A stretch of DNA of 64,000 nt from Lates calcarifer (Eukaryota; Chordata; Actinopteri; Centropomidae). Location: NCBI RefSeq assembly GCF_001640805.2, contig NC_066843.1:7275621-7339620 (forward strand), written 5' to 3'. The notes below the pieces were generated by a model, which was not told the DNA's origin, did not search any database, and saw only the letters and a program-made list of their open reading frames with translations. This document shows, in pieces, positions 13,410 through 26,062 of the stretch; position 1 is the stretch's first letter; each line of letters opens with the position of its first letter. The position numbers were made by a program, and so were the translations under genes.

Positions 13410-15935
13410 CTCTGATCCCTCTTTTCCCTCCCATAACATCAGAACAGATTTACGCTTTACAAATATCATCTGGTCCCTCTTTTCTTTTTACCCCCCAAGC
13501 CCTATCTTCTGCTTCTGTGATCAGAGTCAACAAAGGCCCTGGAAGGAGGTTCACGGGGATGAGGGAGGGGGCTGTTAATCCCATCAATGTCTCTGACATT
13601 AGAAAAGAAATTTGACCCATGCAAAGATGGTCTCACAAAGACTTTGACTGATGTTTAAAAAAGAAATTGTCTCCCTGGCTTTGAAAACATTTCATTAACT
13701 GTCAGATGGTGTTCAGTTGTGTGTCTTGGCGAGAGTTGTGGTCTAGTAAAGTGGATTCCAGAGATATTTCACTACCTGTCATGGTGGTGCTTTTAAGCAC
13801 ACTTACTTTAAATTAACTCTGTATGGATTGCTTGACACTAAATTCAGAAGAATTTCTAAATACAGTTTATTTGTTTGTTTAGATATCGTATTCATCAGTG
13901 AAATATGTAAAGGATGAGTGAGGAAAATCTGAGCCTTACTCTCCTGTGAATTTGTGTGTAAATGATTGATAGGAACAAAAATCTTTGGAATCAGTGCAGT
14001 ATTGAGAAAGAGCAACTGGGTATTTGTTAGTGTCAAAGTATCTCCACTAAAGTGCTTGTTTTTCCCACTGACAGGCTCAGTGTCTGCCAACATTATGGAT
14101 GGGATTCCTACAAAGACACATTTTTTTGTTGCAGTTAAGATCCCTGTTTAATCAGAAACTGACGTTTATTCGCTATGTTCAATGCAACCAGACTCCTTTG
14201 ACAAACACAGGAAGGAATTCTACCTTGCAGAACATGGAAGTTGCTCCGCTACTGCTGCCTCAATCTGTGTGTTTGTTTTTTTCTGTTTTGTTTGTTTTGC
14301 ATTTTTTCTTAAGTAAAGGATCTTAAAGCATCTGAAAGTCACACAGTAACTCTCGCAACTCCTGTATTTTGCAAGGTAAAATAACTTTTTGTCAGTGGAG
14401 TCCGGTAGCAATATGTAGCAATGTTTCTGGTTAAACAAATGGATCTTACTCTTTAATAAAAAGAAGAAATCCTATTGAAATCCTATCCATAATAACACTT
14501 ACAATAACAACATGAGCCTGTCAGTGGCAAAAACAAAAGCTTTAGCTAGATGTACTTTGACATGGACAAATACCCAGCTTGATTACATTGCAGCACCATT
14601 TCACAGATTATATATCGTTCTTGCTCAATAGTGGATTAATTGCAAAGATTTTTGTCCCTATCAATCATTTACATCTAAACACACATGGAAAATAAGGCTT
14701 AGGTTCAAAAATCCAAGCATTTTCCTTTAATAACTCAAGAACTTGTTTTTCCAGTCAGGTTGAGCATTTTGGGTTATGAGCAGAAATTTGAAAACATATT
14801 AATGGTGTAATTTGTGTGTCCATTTGAAGTGATTTTGCACTCATTTATAATCCATTCCTTGCAGCAAGAGTTAATGATGAGATTAGTCTCAGTTGTCTGC
14901 AGTCTTACATCTACTTGTCAGTTTTTTTATTATTTCAAATGATGTGATATCTATGTATCATAACTATACTAGAATCCTGTGTAGTTACTTCCAAAATTGT
15001 ATACTTGGATATTATATATAGAAAATCCTGATATTGAAGTAATGTTAACATGCACATTATTTAAGACTTTGATAATCAATAAGAGCTACAAATTCACATC
15101 CTAACAGCTGAACTCAAAGATAGTTTAAAGCCTGCAACAAGTATAGATGCTCCAGCTACATGTATGCTGACTCAGTATGGCACAATAAGCGTGCTTGTCG
15201 TAGATGTGGCAGATCTCTGTACAGTCTTTTTTTGTGGCAATGCCGGTGTCTGCTTATGTGACGTAGCCGCAAAAAAGAGGGTCAGGTGTTTGTGTGGCTG
15301 CAACGCCTTTACTTACCTTGGTCCTGTATGTGTAGCGCCATGCATATAGATCTATGTGCCTTGAATTGATATGGCTGCCTGCTTGTTGCATTGGACTTTA
15401 GTGTTCCTCTAAACGCTACAATATACAACAGTTTTCAGCCCATAGACAGGATTTTTGATGCTGATGTACAGAGCCTTTTTTTCTATCGCAAACTTCATGC
15501 TACTGGAAAAATGTATCATGTTATCGAGCAATATTAAATTGAACTGTTCATTTACTGTTAGGACCATTTATCAATTATGCATTTAATCTTAGTATTTAGG
15601 TTCAAGTGAATTCTCTTAATGTATGTTTGACTAGAAGGAAAACATCCAATGCAATAGACGCAAACGTTGCATTTTAATAATTGGGCTAGCATTTGCATGT
15701 GAATTTGTAGACGCTTAAACCTCTCATGGCTTTTAAGTAATGTGGTTATTTTGTCTTTCTCCCCTCTCTCTCTTCTGTGCCATTTCAACTTGACACTGTG
15801 CCTTCCTGTTCTTGTTCTGACCACTATTGACCTGGTATCCAGGATAACTCCACAGTAGGTGGTTTGTGGCTCTCTGTAAAATCAATACCTGTCTTTCCTC
15901 GTGTGTATAGCAGCATGTGTATAACAATAAAGAAC
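13410..15935 (+). other. mgrn1: mgrn1 3' UTR and downstream sequence
   Basis: No coding exon recognised. AATAAA signals lie at 14455-14460 and 15926-15931, giving a short and a long possible 3' end. Confidence 0.5.
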
Positions 15936-16319
15936 AAAGACTCAGTACTTCTATTACAACTTGTTTTCTGACCCGTGACAATACTTCTCATTCAGTTCTA
16001 TACATTCTGTCTCAATGCTGACATAGAAACTTTGCCTAGACATTGCTCCTGGATTAATCTGACTTTCTAAAATGAGAAATGTAACATAATTCCTGTCCCA
16101 TAATAATGACTGACAGTAAAGCTTCATGGCAAGTGGTAGATGTATGACCTTCAACTGTGGGTCATTTATATAACAAAATAGATAACAAAACTGAAATCTG
16201 GTGTAACTGTATTTACATACAACACATAGACCACGGACTGCTGTAAAACCATGAAGTCAGGCTCTCAGTTATATTCTACTATATTCTAATATTTTGTGCT
16301 GTGATGATCTATTTTAAGA

Positions 16320-16480
16320 CCAATCAGAGGCGGTTGCTAGGTGGACCAGGATCGGCCGACCATTCAGTGTTTTTCTGCCAATGTTAGCTGACGTATGTCG
16401 TCATGGCCACGACGTGTCTTGTCATTGGCTATGACGTTAGGGGAGGAGCGCAGAGAGGCGGAGAAACGAAGTGGAAAACA
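16320..16480 (+). promoter_or_regulatory. CCAAT-box promoter of an unknown spliced unit
   Basis: A CCAATCA box at 16320-16326, an inverted CCAAT (CATTGGCTATGACG) about 100 bp further on, and TGACGT-like sites around 16385-16435, in a locally GC-rich block. The same arrangement (CCAATCAGAGGC) is seen on the minus strand near 29714-29720 in the inverted copy. Confidence 0.5.
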
Positions 16481-18059
16481 GATTTAAACCAAGTGTGAAG
16501 CACTGTCTTCTGTTTGCCAGTACTGTGAGAAAACATCGTTACCAAAAAGGTCTGGATGCTAAAACTGTCTCTGGGGCTGCGTTTTCGTCGAACACGAGTG
16601 AGAGTGGACACTAAACATACCTGTTGTGCAAAGGTGAGGCAAACTGTTAGCAGCTAGCGTTAGCATTAACGTTATCAAATAGCGTTAGCATTACTGGCTA
16701 GCGTTAGCATTAGCATTATGTGTGGTGGTATTGGATTGTTTTGCGTCTCTAGCTGGCTGTTTTACCTCTACTTATGTTTTGCATCATGTTGTGTCTTTGT
16801 AGTTGTGTGTCTATTCCTGGCCATTATATGTTTCTTTGTGACCATTTTGTGTTTCAGTGTGGCAGTTAAGCATCTCTTTGTGATCGTTTTGCAACTCAGT
16901 TGTTTGCCTCTATCTTTTGTATCTTTGTAGCTTTGTGGTAGTAATCTATCCATAGCCATCCGGTGTTGCCCTGTTGTGTATATTATTGATTAGAAATTTG
17001 TTTGTGGTGACGTAAGACTTTATTGAGCTCAATTTTGAGTTATATACAAGCTTGAAAACTTGATTTTAACTCTGTGCTCGTCCACCACCAGTTTTAAGCC
17101 TCAAGATCGGTCACAATGTATGAGCTGAAATTACTGTTAGAAATCGTTATAAAACACTATTTTAAAAATCAATAAAGTCATATTCTAGTAACAGAATTAA
17201 TTTATTAGCCTCAAAACTCAAAGTGTGATTGTCAAGGGTCTAGTGTTAAGTTTTCAGTGTTGTATTCTTTTACACTGTTCAAGTTTTGGAGGTAAACTAT
17301 TCTTTATTAATGAGGTTATTTGTTTTTCGACTGTTGTACTTGTGTTTTCCAGGTTTACTCATTCAGCTGCTGCAGCCTGGACAGAAACACCAGCTCTCAC
17401 CTTACAAACCAAACAGGTATGTGTCCTAAAGACTTACCCAGTCTGAAAAAAAATGTATTGGTGAGCAGAGTTATTAATGTTAGTAACAATGTTCTATATT
17501 ATTTTTTAAATATAATTAAGAATACCACAAGTTAAAACCCTGCTTTCAAAAATGAACTTAAGTGAGGGTTTTATTATGCATTTCACAGTAATATACATAA
17601 TTCCTCCAGTGATTAGTTGAAAGATAAGTAATATAGAAATTTAAGATTTAGGATAATCATTTTAGTTAATTTTTATTTATTTATTGTTATTGATTCTTAA
17701 AGGTGTGATGCTTTTTTTGTTATATGTGACAGTGAACAGCCCATTTTCTGGGACACTCCTCTAATGTTTGGAAAATGTTCTGGTTCAGGTGTCATGATGA
17801 ATATTTATGTTTTTGGGTTCAACTGTTAATGAGGAATAGGTCATAGTGTATTAATCATTTTCCTTTGCACGTTTCTCTTTTTATTTCCTCCGGGTGTCAC
17901 CACTTTGTCCACGATTACAGAGACGTCATCCATGATCAGAGAGTCTTTGTAGAATCCAGCCAGATAATCGTTAGAACCAACCAATAATTGGGCCTTTGCT
18001 GACTTTGATCAGGAGGAGGGGATTTGGGACAATAATTGGCCAGATTATCTTTTTGTGTG

Positions 18060-18297
18060 TACCCAACTTTACTCTTTCTCTCCAATTCTGTCTGTCTCCT
18101 TCCCCCTCTCTCTGCTTCCTTCTCTCTTTTACTCATTCTCATGCTTTCTCTCTCTGTCTCCCCCTCTCTCGCACTTTCTCTGTGTCACATTCTCTCTGTC
18201 GCTCCCTCTCTCCCTTTGCCTCTTTCTCTTTTTCCCTGTCTTTCCCTCACTCTCTCTTTCTCATTGATACAGAAAATCATAAAAAAAAAAAAAAAAA
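18060..18297. repeat. Pyrimidine-rich (CT) low-complexity tract with A-run
   Basis: About 200 bp of degenerate TCTCTC/CCCTCTC repeats followed by a run of A at 18279-18297. The open frames here are composed only of Ser, Leu, Phe and Pro and are compositional artefacts. Confidence 0.9.
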
Positions 18298-18879
18298 TTA
18301 CTCAATTCAGTGTTACACTAGAAACTGTCAATTTGCTTCATTTTGGCTTCTATCAAATGTCACCAAATGTAGTTCAAATTTCAACTAACTGGACAAGAAA
18401 ACTTCCATCCGCTGCTGTTGTGTGAATATCAGGAGCTAGTGGAGTCAGTTCTCCAGTCAGAGCAGCTTCTTCTGTCTTTGTGTAGAAAGCAAATTTAACT
18501 CTTGGACTAGTTCTGATTAGCCCAGAACCAGTTAGTCCACACTCTGGTTTCTTTGTAGATTTTGTGTCTTTTACTTCACTATCTTTTGATAGTTTAACGT
18601 TCAATAGCCCCAAACTCTGTGCTTTTATTTTTGTGTTAAAAGTCACATCTTTATATTAATGTTTGTTGTGTTTTTCTCCACAGGATTCAAACTTCAACCA
18701 GAGAGAAGAGACAGATATCAAGACATTTCCAGAAGGTCAGTGTTAGTTTATTCTTTTCAGTCTGTCATTATCTTAGCTGCAGTTTGACACTTTAAAACCT
18801 CTTGTCTGGAACAAATAGCAATAAATTAACGCTGCTGTAACTGATCAGTTTTAATCAGTATTAATTAGTATTTTTCAAC

Positions 18880-19575
18880 AATGTAGCTGCAAAATATAAA
18901 GAAAATATGAAACCTAAAATAGGATAGAAATAGGTTTTAAAAAAAGTATAAAACTTAAATAATAAATTGAAAGCCTTTAAATATTAAGATTATTTTATTT
19001 ATTTAATATTAAGAATAAAACCTTCAAAAATGTCAATAAAAGTCTTAATTAAATATATTAAGTATATAATTAAACCTTTAAAAATATGTTTAAAAAGAAA
19101 TATAAAACCTTTAAAAAATATATTTAACACCTTAAATAAATAGGTGTAAGTATAAAATCATTCAAAATTAAACATCAAACCTTAAAGGAATAGGTCTAAA
19201 AAGAATAAGGATAAAACATTTTTTAAAAACTTAAAAACTGGTTTTATAAATAAAGTTAAAACCTTTAATATATATAAAACAAATTTAAATAAGCATCACA
19301 CCCACAAAAAGTTAAATACAAAACCTTAAACAATAAGTCTAAGGAACAATTAGAAAGCCTTTGAAAATATTTATATATATTTAATATTTAAAACTAAAAC
19401 ATAAGTATGAAATATTAATAATGAATCAAAAACCCTTGAAAATATGTCTGAACAATGAGTGTGAGCCCTTTTAAAAGTTTAAAAGCATAAAATAAATATA
19501 AAACCTTAAAAAAAAACATTTTTGAAATGTTTAAAAATAGGTCTAAAAAATAAAATGCATTAAAATGATGTGTAT
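18880..19575. repeat. AT-rich degenerate tandem repeat
   Basis: Loosely repeated words such as TAAAACCTTTAAAAATA and AGGTCTAAAAA recur every few tens of bases. It lies in an intron of the unknown spliced unit. No gene is visible in it. Confidence 0.6.
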
Positions 19576-20119
19576 AACATCAGTTTCAAAAAAGAGAAGT
19601 GCAACTCGAAAGTTAGACACTTTATTCCGGACATTTAACAAATGACAGCAAAGATAATGACAGACAGTTGACCACAAGGAAACACTTATTAGAGCTGATT
19701 AGGATTAATGTATTTATGAGCACAGGTGTTTAATAAAGACATATTAGTCTTGCGCCCATGACTGCATTACATATGGTAGAGAAACACAAAGTGTTTTTAC
19801 TTGAAGAACAGGAGACCAACACAGTTTACAGCAGTTAGATGGTGGAGCTCTTTTATCTAATTAACAGCTTCATAACACTTTTGTTTTCTTTCATCTATTT
19901 CAGGTCTTCAGCTGCTGTCGTCTTCTCCTCCTGCAGAGACAAGAACATGTGTTTATCACAGAAACTGACATTTCCTTAAAGGAGCAATCTTACCTTTGTT
20001 TTCCACAGAAACACACAAATTCACACCTCTATACAGTGCTTGTGGAATAGGTAAAATTTTGTCATTTCACTTTGGTATTTTGCTAGTAGTATCAGTACTG
20101 AAATCCAATCTATTACTGT

Positions 20120-20245
20120 GTACATAATCCTGTTTATACTGTTCATATTGTTATTTTATATCATGCCTTTTTCTATTTGTGCTGCTGCAACACTGAATTT
20201 ACATGCCATGGGACTAATAAAGGATTATCTTACTCAAATAAATTC
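20120..20245 (+). repeat. Possible tail of a fish retroelement
   Basis: The stretch ending GGGACTAATAAAGGATTATC resembles the 3' tail of non-LTR elements frequent in fish genomes, and it supplies the AATAAA used as a candidate end of the upstream unit. The resemblance is from memory and short. Confidence 0.3.
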
Positions 20246-20337
20246 TTCTGAACACTGAATATTTTCCCAGTCTGTTTAATATTGTATGAAAGTGAATATT
20301 TTTCTAAACTACAACATATTTTCACATTTTTAACTTC

Positions 20338-23300
20338 TTATTATACTATGACATTTTTGAAAGGGAATATTTTTAGCCAAAGCCCCCTTGTAGCTAGAGG
20401 TTAGGGTAAGGTTTTGTGAAAACTTATTATACTATGACATTTTAACAGTTTTTGATGCCTTACTATACTATGACATTTTTTGATACCTTACTATACTATG
20501 ACATTTTATGGCCATTTTTTTAACACCTTACTATACTATTACATTTTAACAGTTTTTGATGCCTTACTATACTATGACATTTTTTGATACCTTACTATAC
20601 TATGACATTTTATGGCCATTTTTTTAACACCTTACTATACTATTACATTTTAACAGTTTTTAACGCCTTACTATACTGACATTTTTTGACAGTTTTTGAC
20701 GCCTTACTATACTATGACCTTTTTTTGGCAGTTTTTGATACCTTACTATGACATTTTTTGACAGTTTTTGACGCCTTACTATACTATGACATTTTTTGAT
20801 ACCTTACTATACCATGACATTTTTCAACAGTTTTTAACGCCTTACTATACTATGACATTTTTTTGACAGTTTTTGGCGCCTTACTATACTATGACATTTT
20901 TTTGATGCCCTACCATCCTCTGACATTTTTCTAAAGTTTTTGACACCTTACTATACTATCACATTTTTTGAACATTTTTGATGCCTTACTGAACAGTTGT
21001 TGCGTTGGACAGTTGATGTAAAGGTGCTTGTGAATTACATGAAGGCCTCTGTCTTGGTATGAAAGAACTTCTTGACATGACATTTTTTTGACAGCTTTTG
21101 ATGCCTAACTGTACTATGACATTTTTCAACAGTTTCTGATGTCTTACTATACTATGACATTTTTTGATGCCTTACTATACTATGACCTTTTTTTGGCAGT
21201 TTTTTTAACACCTTACTGTACTATGACATTTTTCAAGTTTTTGACGCCTTACTATACAATGACATTTTTTGACAGTTTTTAACGCCTTACTATACTATGA
21301 TATTTTTTGACAGTTTTTGACAGCTTACTATACTATGACATTTTTTGGCTGTTTTTTTAACACCTTACTATACTATGACATTTTTTGACAGTTTTTGACA
21401 CCTTACTATATTATGATATTTTTTGACGTTTTTTGACAGTTTTTGACGCCTTACTATACTATGACATTTTTTTGATGCCCTACCATCCTCTGACATTTTT
21501 CTAAAGTTTTTGACACCTTACTATACTATCACATTTTTTGAACATTTTTGATGCCTTACTGAACAGTTGTTGCGTTGGACAGTTGATGTAAAGGTGCTTG
21601 TGAATTACCTGGAGGCCTCTGTCTTGGTATGAAAGAACTTCTTGACATGACATTTTTTTGACAGCTTTTGATGCCTAACTGTACTATGACATTTTTTGAC
21701 AGTTTTTGATGCCTTACTATACTATGACATTTTTTGATACCTTACTATACTATGACATTTTTCAACAGTTTTTAACGCCTTACTATACTATGACATTTTT
21801 TGACAGTTTTTGATGCCTTACTAAACTATGACCTTTTTTTGACATTTTTTGTTGCCTTACTATACTATGACCTTTTTTTGGCCGTTTTTTTAACACCTTA
21901 CTATACTACGACATTTTTCAACAGTTTCTGACGCCTTACTATACTATGACATTTTTTGATGCCTTACTATACTATGACCTTTTTTTGGCAGTTTTTTTAA
22001 CACCTTACTGTACTATGACATTTTTCAAGTTTTTGACGCCTTACTATACAATGACATTTTTTTGACAGTTTTTGATGCCTTACTATACAGTGACATTTTT
22101 TTGACAGTTTTTGATGCCTAACTGTACTATGACATTTTTTGGCCGTTTTTTTAACACCCTACTATACTATTACATTTTAACAGTTTTTGATACCTTACTA
22201 TACTATGACTTTTTTTGATACCTTACTATACCATGACATTTTTCAACAGTTTTTAACGCCTTACTATACTATGATATTTTTTGACAGTTTTTGATGCCTT
22301 ACTATACTATGACATTTTTTTGACATTTTTTGTTGCCTTACTATACTATGACCTTTTTTTGGCCATTTTTTTAACACCTTACTATACTACGACATTTTTC
22401 AACAGTTTCTGATGTCTTACTATACTATGACATTTTTTTGGCAGTTTTTTTAACACCTTACTGTACTATGACATTTTTCAAGTTTTTGACGCCTTACTAT
22501 ACAATGACATTTTTTGACAGTTTTTGATGCCTTACTATACTATGACATTTTTTGACAGTTTTTGATGCCTTACTATACTATGACATTTTTTGACAGTTTT
22601 TAACGCCTTACTATACTATGATATTTTTTGACAGTTTTTGACGGCTTACTATACTATGACATTTTTTGACAGTTTTTGATGCCTTACTATACTATGACAT
22701 TTTTTGGCTGTTTTTTTAACACCTTACTATACTATGACATTTTTTGACAGTTTTTGACACCTTACTATATTATGATATTTTTTGACGTTTTTTGACAGTT
22801 TTTGACGCCTTACTATACTATGACATTTTTTTGATGCCCTACCATCCTCTGACATTTTTCTAAAGTTTTTGACACCTTACTATACTATCACATTTTTTGA
22901 ACATTTTTGATGCCTTACTGAACAGTTGTTGCGTTGGACAGTTGATGTAAAGGTGCTTGTGAATTACCTGGAGGCCTCTGTCTTGGTATGAAAGAACTTC
23001 TTGACATGACATTTTTTTGACAGCTTTTGATGCCTAACTGTACTATGACATTTTTTGACAGTTTTTGATGCCTTACTAAACTATGACCTTTTTTTGACAT
23101 TTTTTGTTGCCTTACTATACTATGACCTTTTTTTTGGAACACGTTTTTTTTAACAGCAGTGCTTACTATACTATGATTTCCATTTTTACCTTACTATACT
23201 AGATTTCAGTGACGCCTTACTTTGATGCCTTACTATACTATGACCTTTTTTTGACAGTTTTTGACGCCTTACTATACTATGACATTTTTTTGATGCCCTA

Positions 23301-25181
23301 CCATAACCTCATGACATTTTTCTAAAGTTTTTGACACCTTACTATACTATCACATTTTTTGAACATTTTTGATTGCCCTTACTGAACAGTTTTTTGCGTT
23401 GGACAGTTGCATGTAAAGGTGGCTTGTGAATTACATGAGAGGCCTCCTGTCCCTTGGTATGAATAGAAGCTTCTTGACATGACATTTTTTTGACAGCTTT
23501 TGATGCCTAACTGTACTATGACATTTTTTGACAGTTTTTGATGCCTTACTATACTGATGACATTTTTTGACAGTTTTTAACGCCTTACTATACTATGATA
23601 TTTTTTGACAGTTTTTTGACGGCTTACTATACTATGACATTTTTTGACATTTTTTTAAGGCCTTACTATACTATGACCTTTTTTTTGACATTTTTTGACG
23701 CCTTACTATACTATGACCTTTTTTTGACATTTTTTGATGCCTTACTATACTTTGACATTTTTTGATACCTTACTATACATGACATTTTTCAACAGTTTTT
23801 AACGCCTTACTATACTATGATATTTTTTTGACAGTTTTTAATGCCTTACTATACTATGACATTTTTCACAGTTTCTGATGTCTTACTATACTATGACATT
23901 TTTTTGATGCCTTACTATACTATGACCTTTTTTTGGTAGTTTTTTTAACACCTTACTGTACTATGACATTTTTTTGACAGTTTTTGATACCTTACTATGA
24001 CATTTTTTGACAGTTTTTGACGCCTTACTATACTTTGACATTTTTTGATACCTTACTATACCATGACATTTTTCAACAGTTTTTAACGCCTTACTATACT
24101 ATGATATTTTTTGACAGTTTTTGACTCCTTAATATACAATGACATTTTTTGATAACCTTACCATACTCTGACATTTTTCTAAAGTTTTTGACACCTTACT
24201 ATACTATCACATTTTTTGAACATTTTTGATGCCTTACTGAACAGTTGTTGCGTTGGACAGTTGATGTAAAGGTGCTTGTGAATTACATGGAGGCCTCTGT
24301 CTTGGTATGAAAGAACTTCTTGACATGACATTTTTTTGACAGCTTTTGATGCCTAACTGTACTATGACATTTTTTGACAGTTTTTGATGCCTTACTATAC
24401 TATGACATTTTTTGACAGTTTTTAACGCCTTACTATACTATGATATTTTTTGACAGTTTTTGACGGCTTACTATACTATGACCTTTTTTTGACATTTTTT
24501 GATGCCTTACTATACTATGACCTTTTTTTGGCCGTTTTTTTAACACCTTACTATACTATGACATTTTTTTGACGGTTTTTGATGCCTAACTGTACTGACA
24601 TTTTTTGATGCCTTACTATACTATGACATTTTTTGGCAGTTTTTGACACCTTACTATATTATGATATTTTTTGATGTTTTTTGACAGTTTTTGACGCCTT
24701 ACTATACTATGACATTTTTTTTGATGCCCTACCATCCTCTGACATTTTTCTAAAGTTTTTGACACCTTACTATACTATCACATTTTTTGAACATTTTTGA
24801 TGCCTTACTGAACAGTTGTTGTGTTGGACAGTTGATGTAAAGGTGCTTGTGAATTACCTGGAGGCCTCTGTCTTGATATGAAAGAACTTCTTGACATGAC
24901 ATTTTTTTGACAGCTTTTGATGCCTAACTGTACTATGACATTTTTTGACAGTTTTTGATGCCTTACTATACTATGAAATTTTTTGATACCTTACTATACT
25001 ATGACATTTTTTGGCCATTTTTTTAACACCTTACTATACTATGACATTTTTTGACAGTTTTTGACCCCTTAATATACAATGACATTTTTTGATAACTTAC
25101 CATACTCTGACATTTTTCTAAAGTTTTTGACACCTTACTATACTATCACATTTTTGAACATTTTTGATGCCTTACTGAACA
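20338..25181 (+). repeat. Satellite array, 37-38 bp unit, with higher-order structure
   Basis: The word CTTACTATACTATGACATTT recurs with spacers such as GACAGTTTTTGACGC, giving a basic unit of about 37-38 bp with 1-2 bp length changes in the T-runs. Superimposed is a non-satellite insert (containing AAGGTGCTTGTGAATTAC) that recurs at about 21021, 21591, 22950, 23416, 24269, 24839 and 25207. Two of the spacings are about 570 bp, pointing to duplication of larger blocks. No gene is credible here; the weak ORFs are repeat-encoded. Confidence 0.95.
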
Positions 25182-25269
25182 TTTATTGTGTTGGACAGTT
25201 GATGTAAAGGTGCTTGTGAATTACCTGGAGGTCTCTGTCTTGGTATGAAAGAATTTCTTCATTGTACGA

Positions 25270-25660
25270 AGACTCTCTGTGATCTTGGACTATATCTCTG
25301 TGATCGTGGACTACGTCTCTGTGATCGCGGACAATGTCTCTGAGATTATGGACAAAGTCTCTGTGATCATGGACTATGTCTTTGTGATCGTGGACGATGT
25401 CTCTGAGATCATAGACGGTGTCTCTATGGCCATTGACAATGTCCCTGATCGCGGGCAGTGCCGTCAAATCGGTGACCCCCGTCTCCGCCGATTCTATCGC
25501 AAGGTCTCTACGAAGCATGGACAATGTCTCTCTCATCTTTGACAAGGTCTCTGCAATCATGGACAATGTCTCTGATCGTGGACGATGTCTCCCTCATCCT
25601 CAACAATGTCTCTCCGATCATGGACCATGTCTCTGCGATTGTGGACGATGTCATTGACAA
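25270..25660. repeat. 21 bp minisatellite in unit 1 (also about 26156-26560 and 27060-27465)
   Basis: Repeats of about 21 bp run open on both strands, giving heptads like SVIVDYV on plus and DIVHDHR on minus. Copy 1 lacks 19 bp present in copies 2 and 3 (near 25524), which shifts the frame. This argues against a selected protein. Confidence 0.85.
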
Positions 25661-25784
25661 AGTGGTGATACCTGGAAGAAATCAAAGCGAAACATACAAA
25701 GGAAAATGATCAATACACTACTACCTATTCCTCATCAACAGTTTAACCATGAAAACACAGATAAATATTCAACATTACTACAAA

Positions 25785-26062
25785 AACTGTCAAAAACTGT
25801 CATGGTATAGTAAGACATCAAAAAATGTCAAAAAATGTCATAGTATAGTGAGACGTCAAAAAATGTCGAAAAATATAGTATAGTAAGGGATCAAAAACTG
25901 TTGAAAAATGTCATAGTATAGTAAGGTACCCAAAAACTGTCATAGTATAGTTAGACTTACTATACTACGACTTACTATACTATCACATTTTTTGACATTT
26001 TTTGACCGTTTTTGACACCTTACTATACTATCACATTTTTTGAACATTTTTGATGCCTTACT
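25785..26062. repeat. Inverted satellite segment forming an imperfect palindrome
   Basis: From about 25785 to 25950 the satellite core is read on the minus strand (CATAGTATAGTAAG); from about 25955 it returns to the plus orientation. The turn is at TAGTTAGACTTACTATACTA. The same turn is repeated one unit later, near 26860. Confidence 0.85.

Larger units (their letters stand above)
16556..19979 (+). other. Unrecognised four-exon spliced unit with an 89-residue open frame
   Basis: I do not recognise this gene. Four segments carry good splice signals and stay open in one frame: 16556-16633 (donor GTGAGG), 17353-17416 (acceptor TTTTCCAG, donor GTATGT), 18684-18735 (acceptor CTCCACAG, donor GTCAGT), 19904-19979 (acceptor TATTTCAG, then TAA). 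They sum to 270 nt, with an in-frame TGA shortly upstream of the ATG. The predicted peptide starts MLKLSLGLRFRRTRVRV, is basic and Cys-containing, and shows no domain I know. Exons 2-4 are also open in a second frame (ending PPAETRTCVYHRN) that has no ATG, so openness alone is weak evidence for coding. An AATAAA at 20216-20221 could end the transcript. It may equally be a long non-coding RNA. The first two exons are duplicated in inverted orientation at 28.5-29.7 kb. Confidence 0.35.

Noticed and set aside
18000..18425. Ser/Leu/Phe-rich open frames of up to 130 codons
   Set aside because: Product of a CT low-complexity tract.
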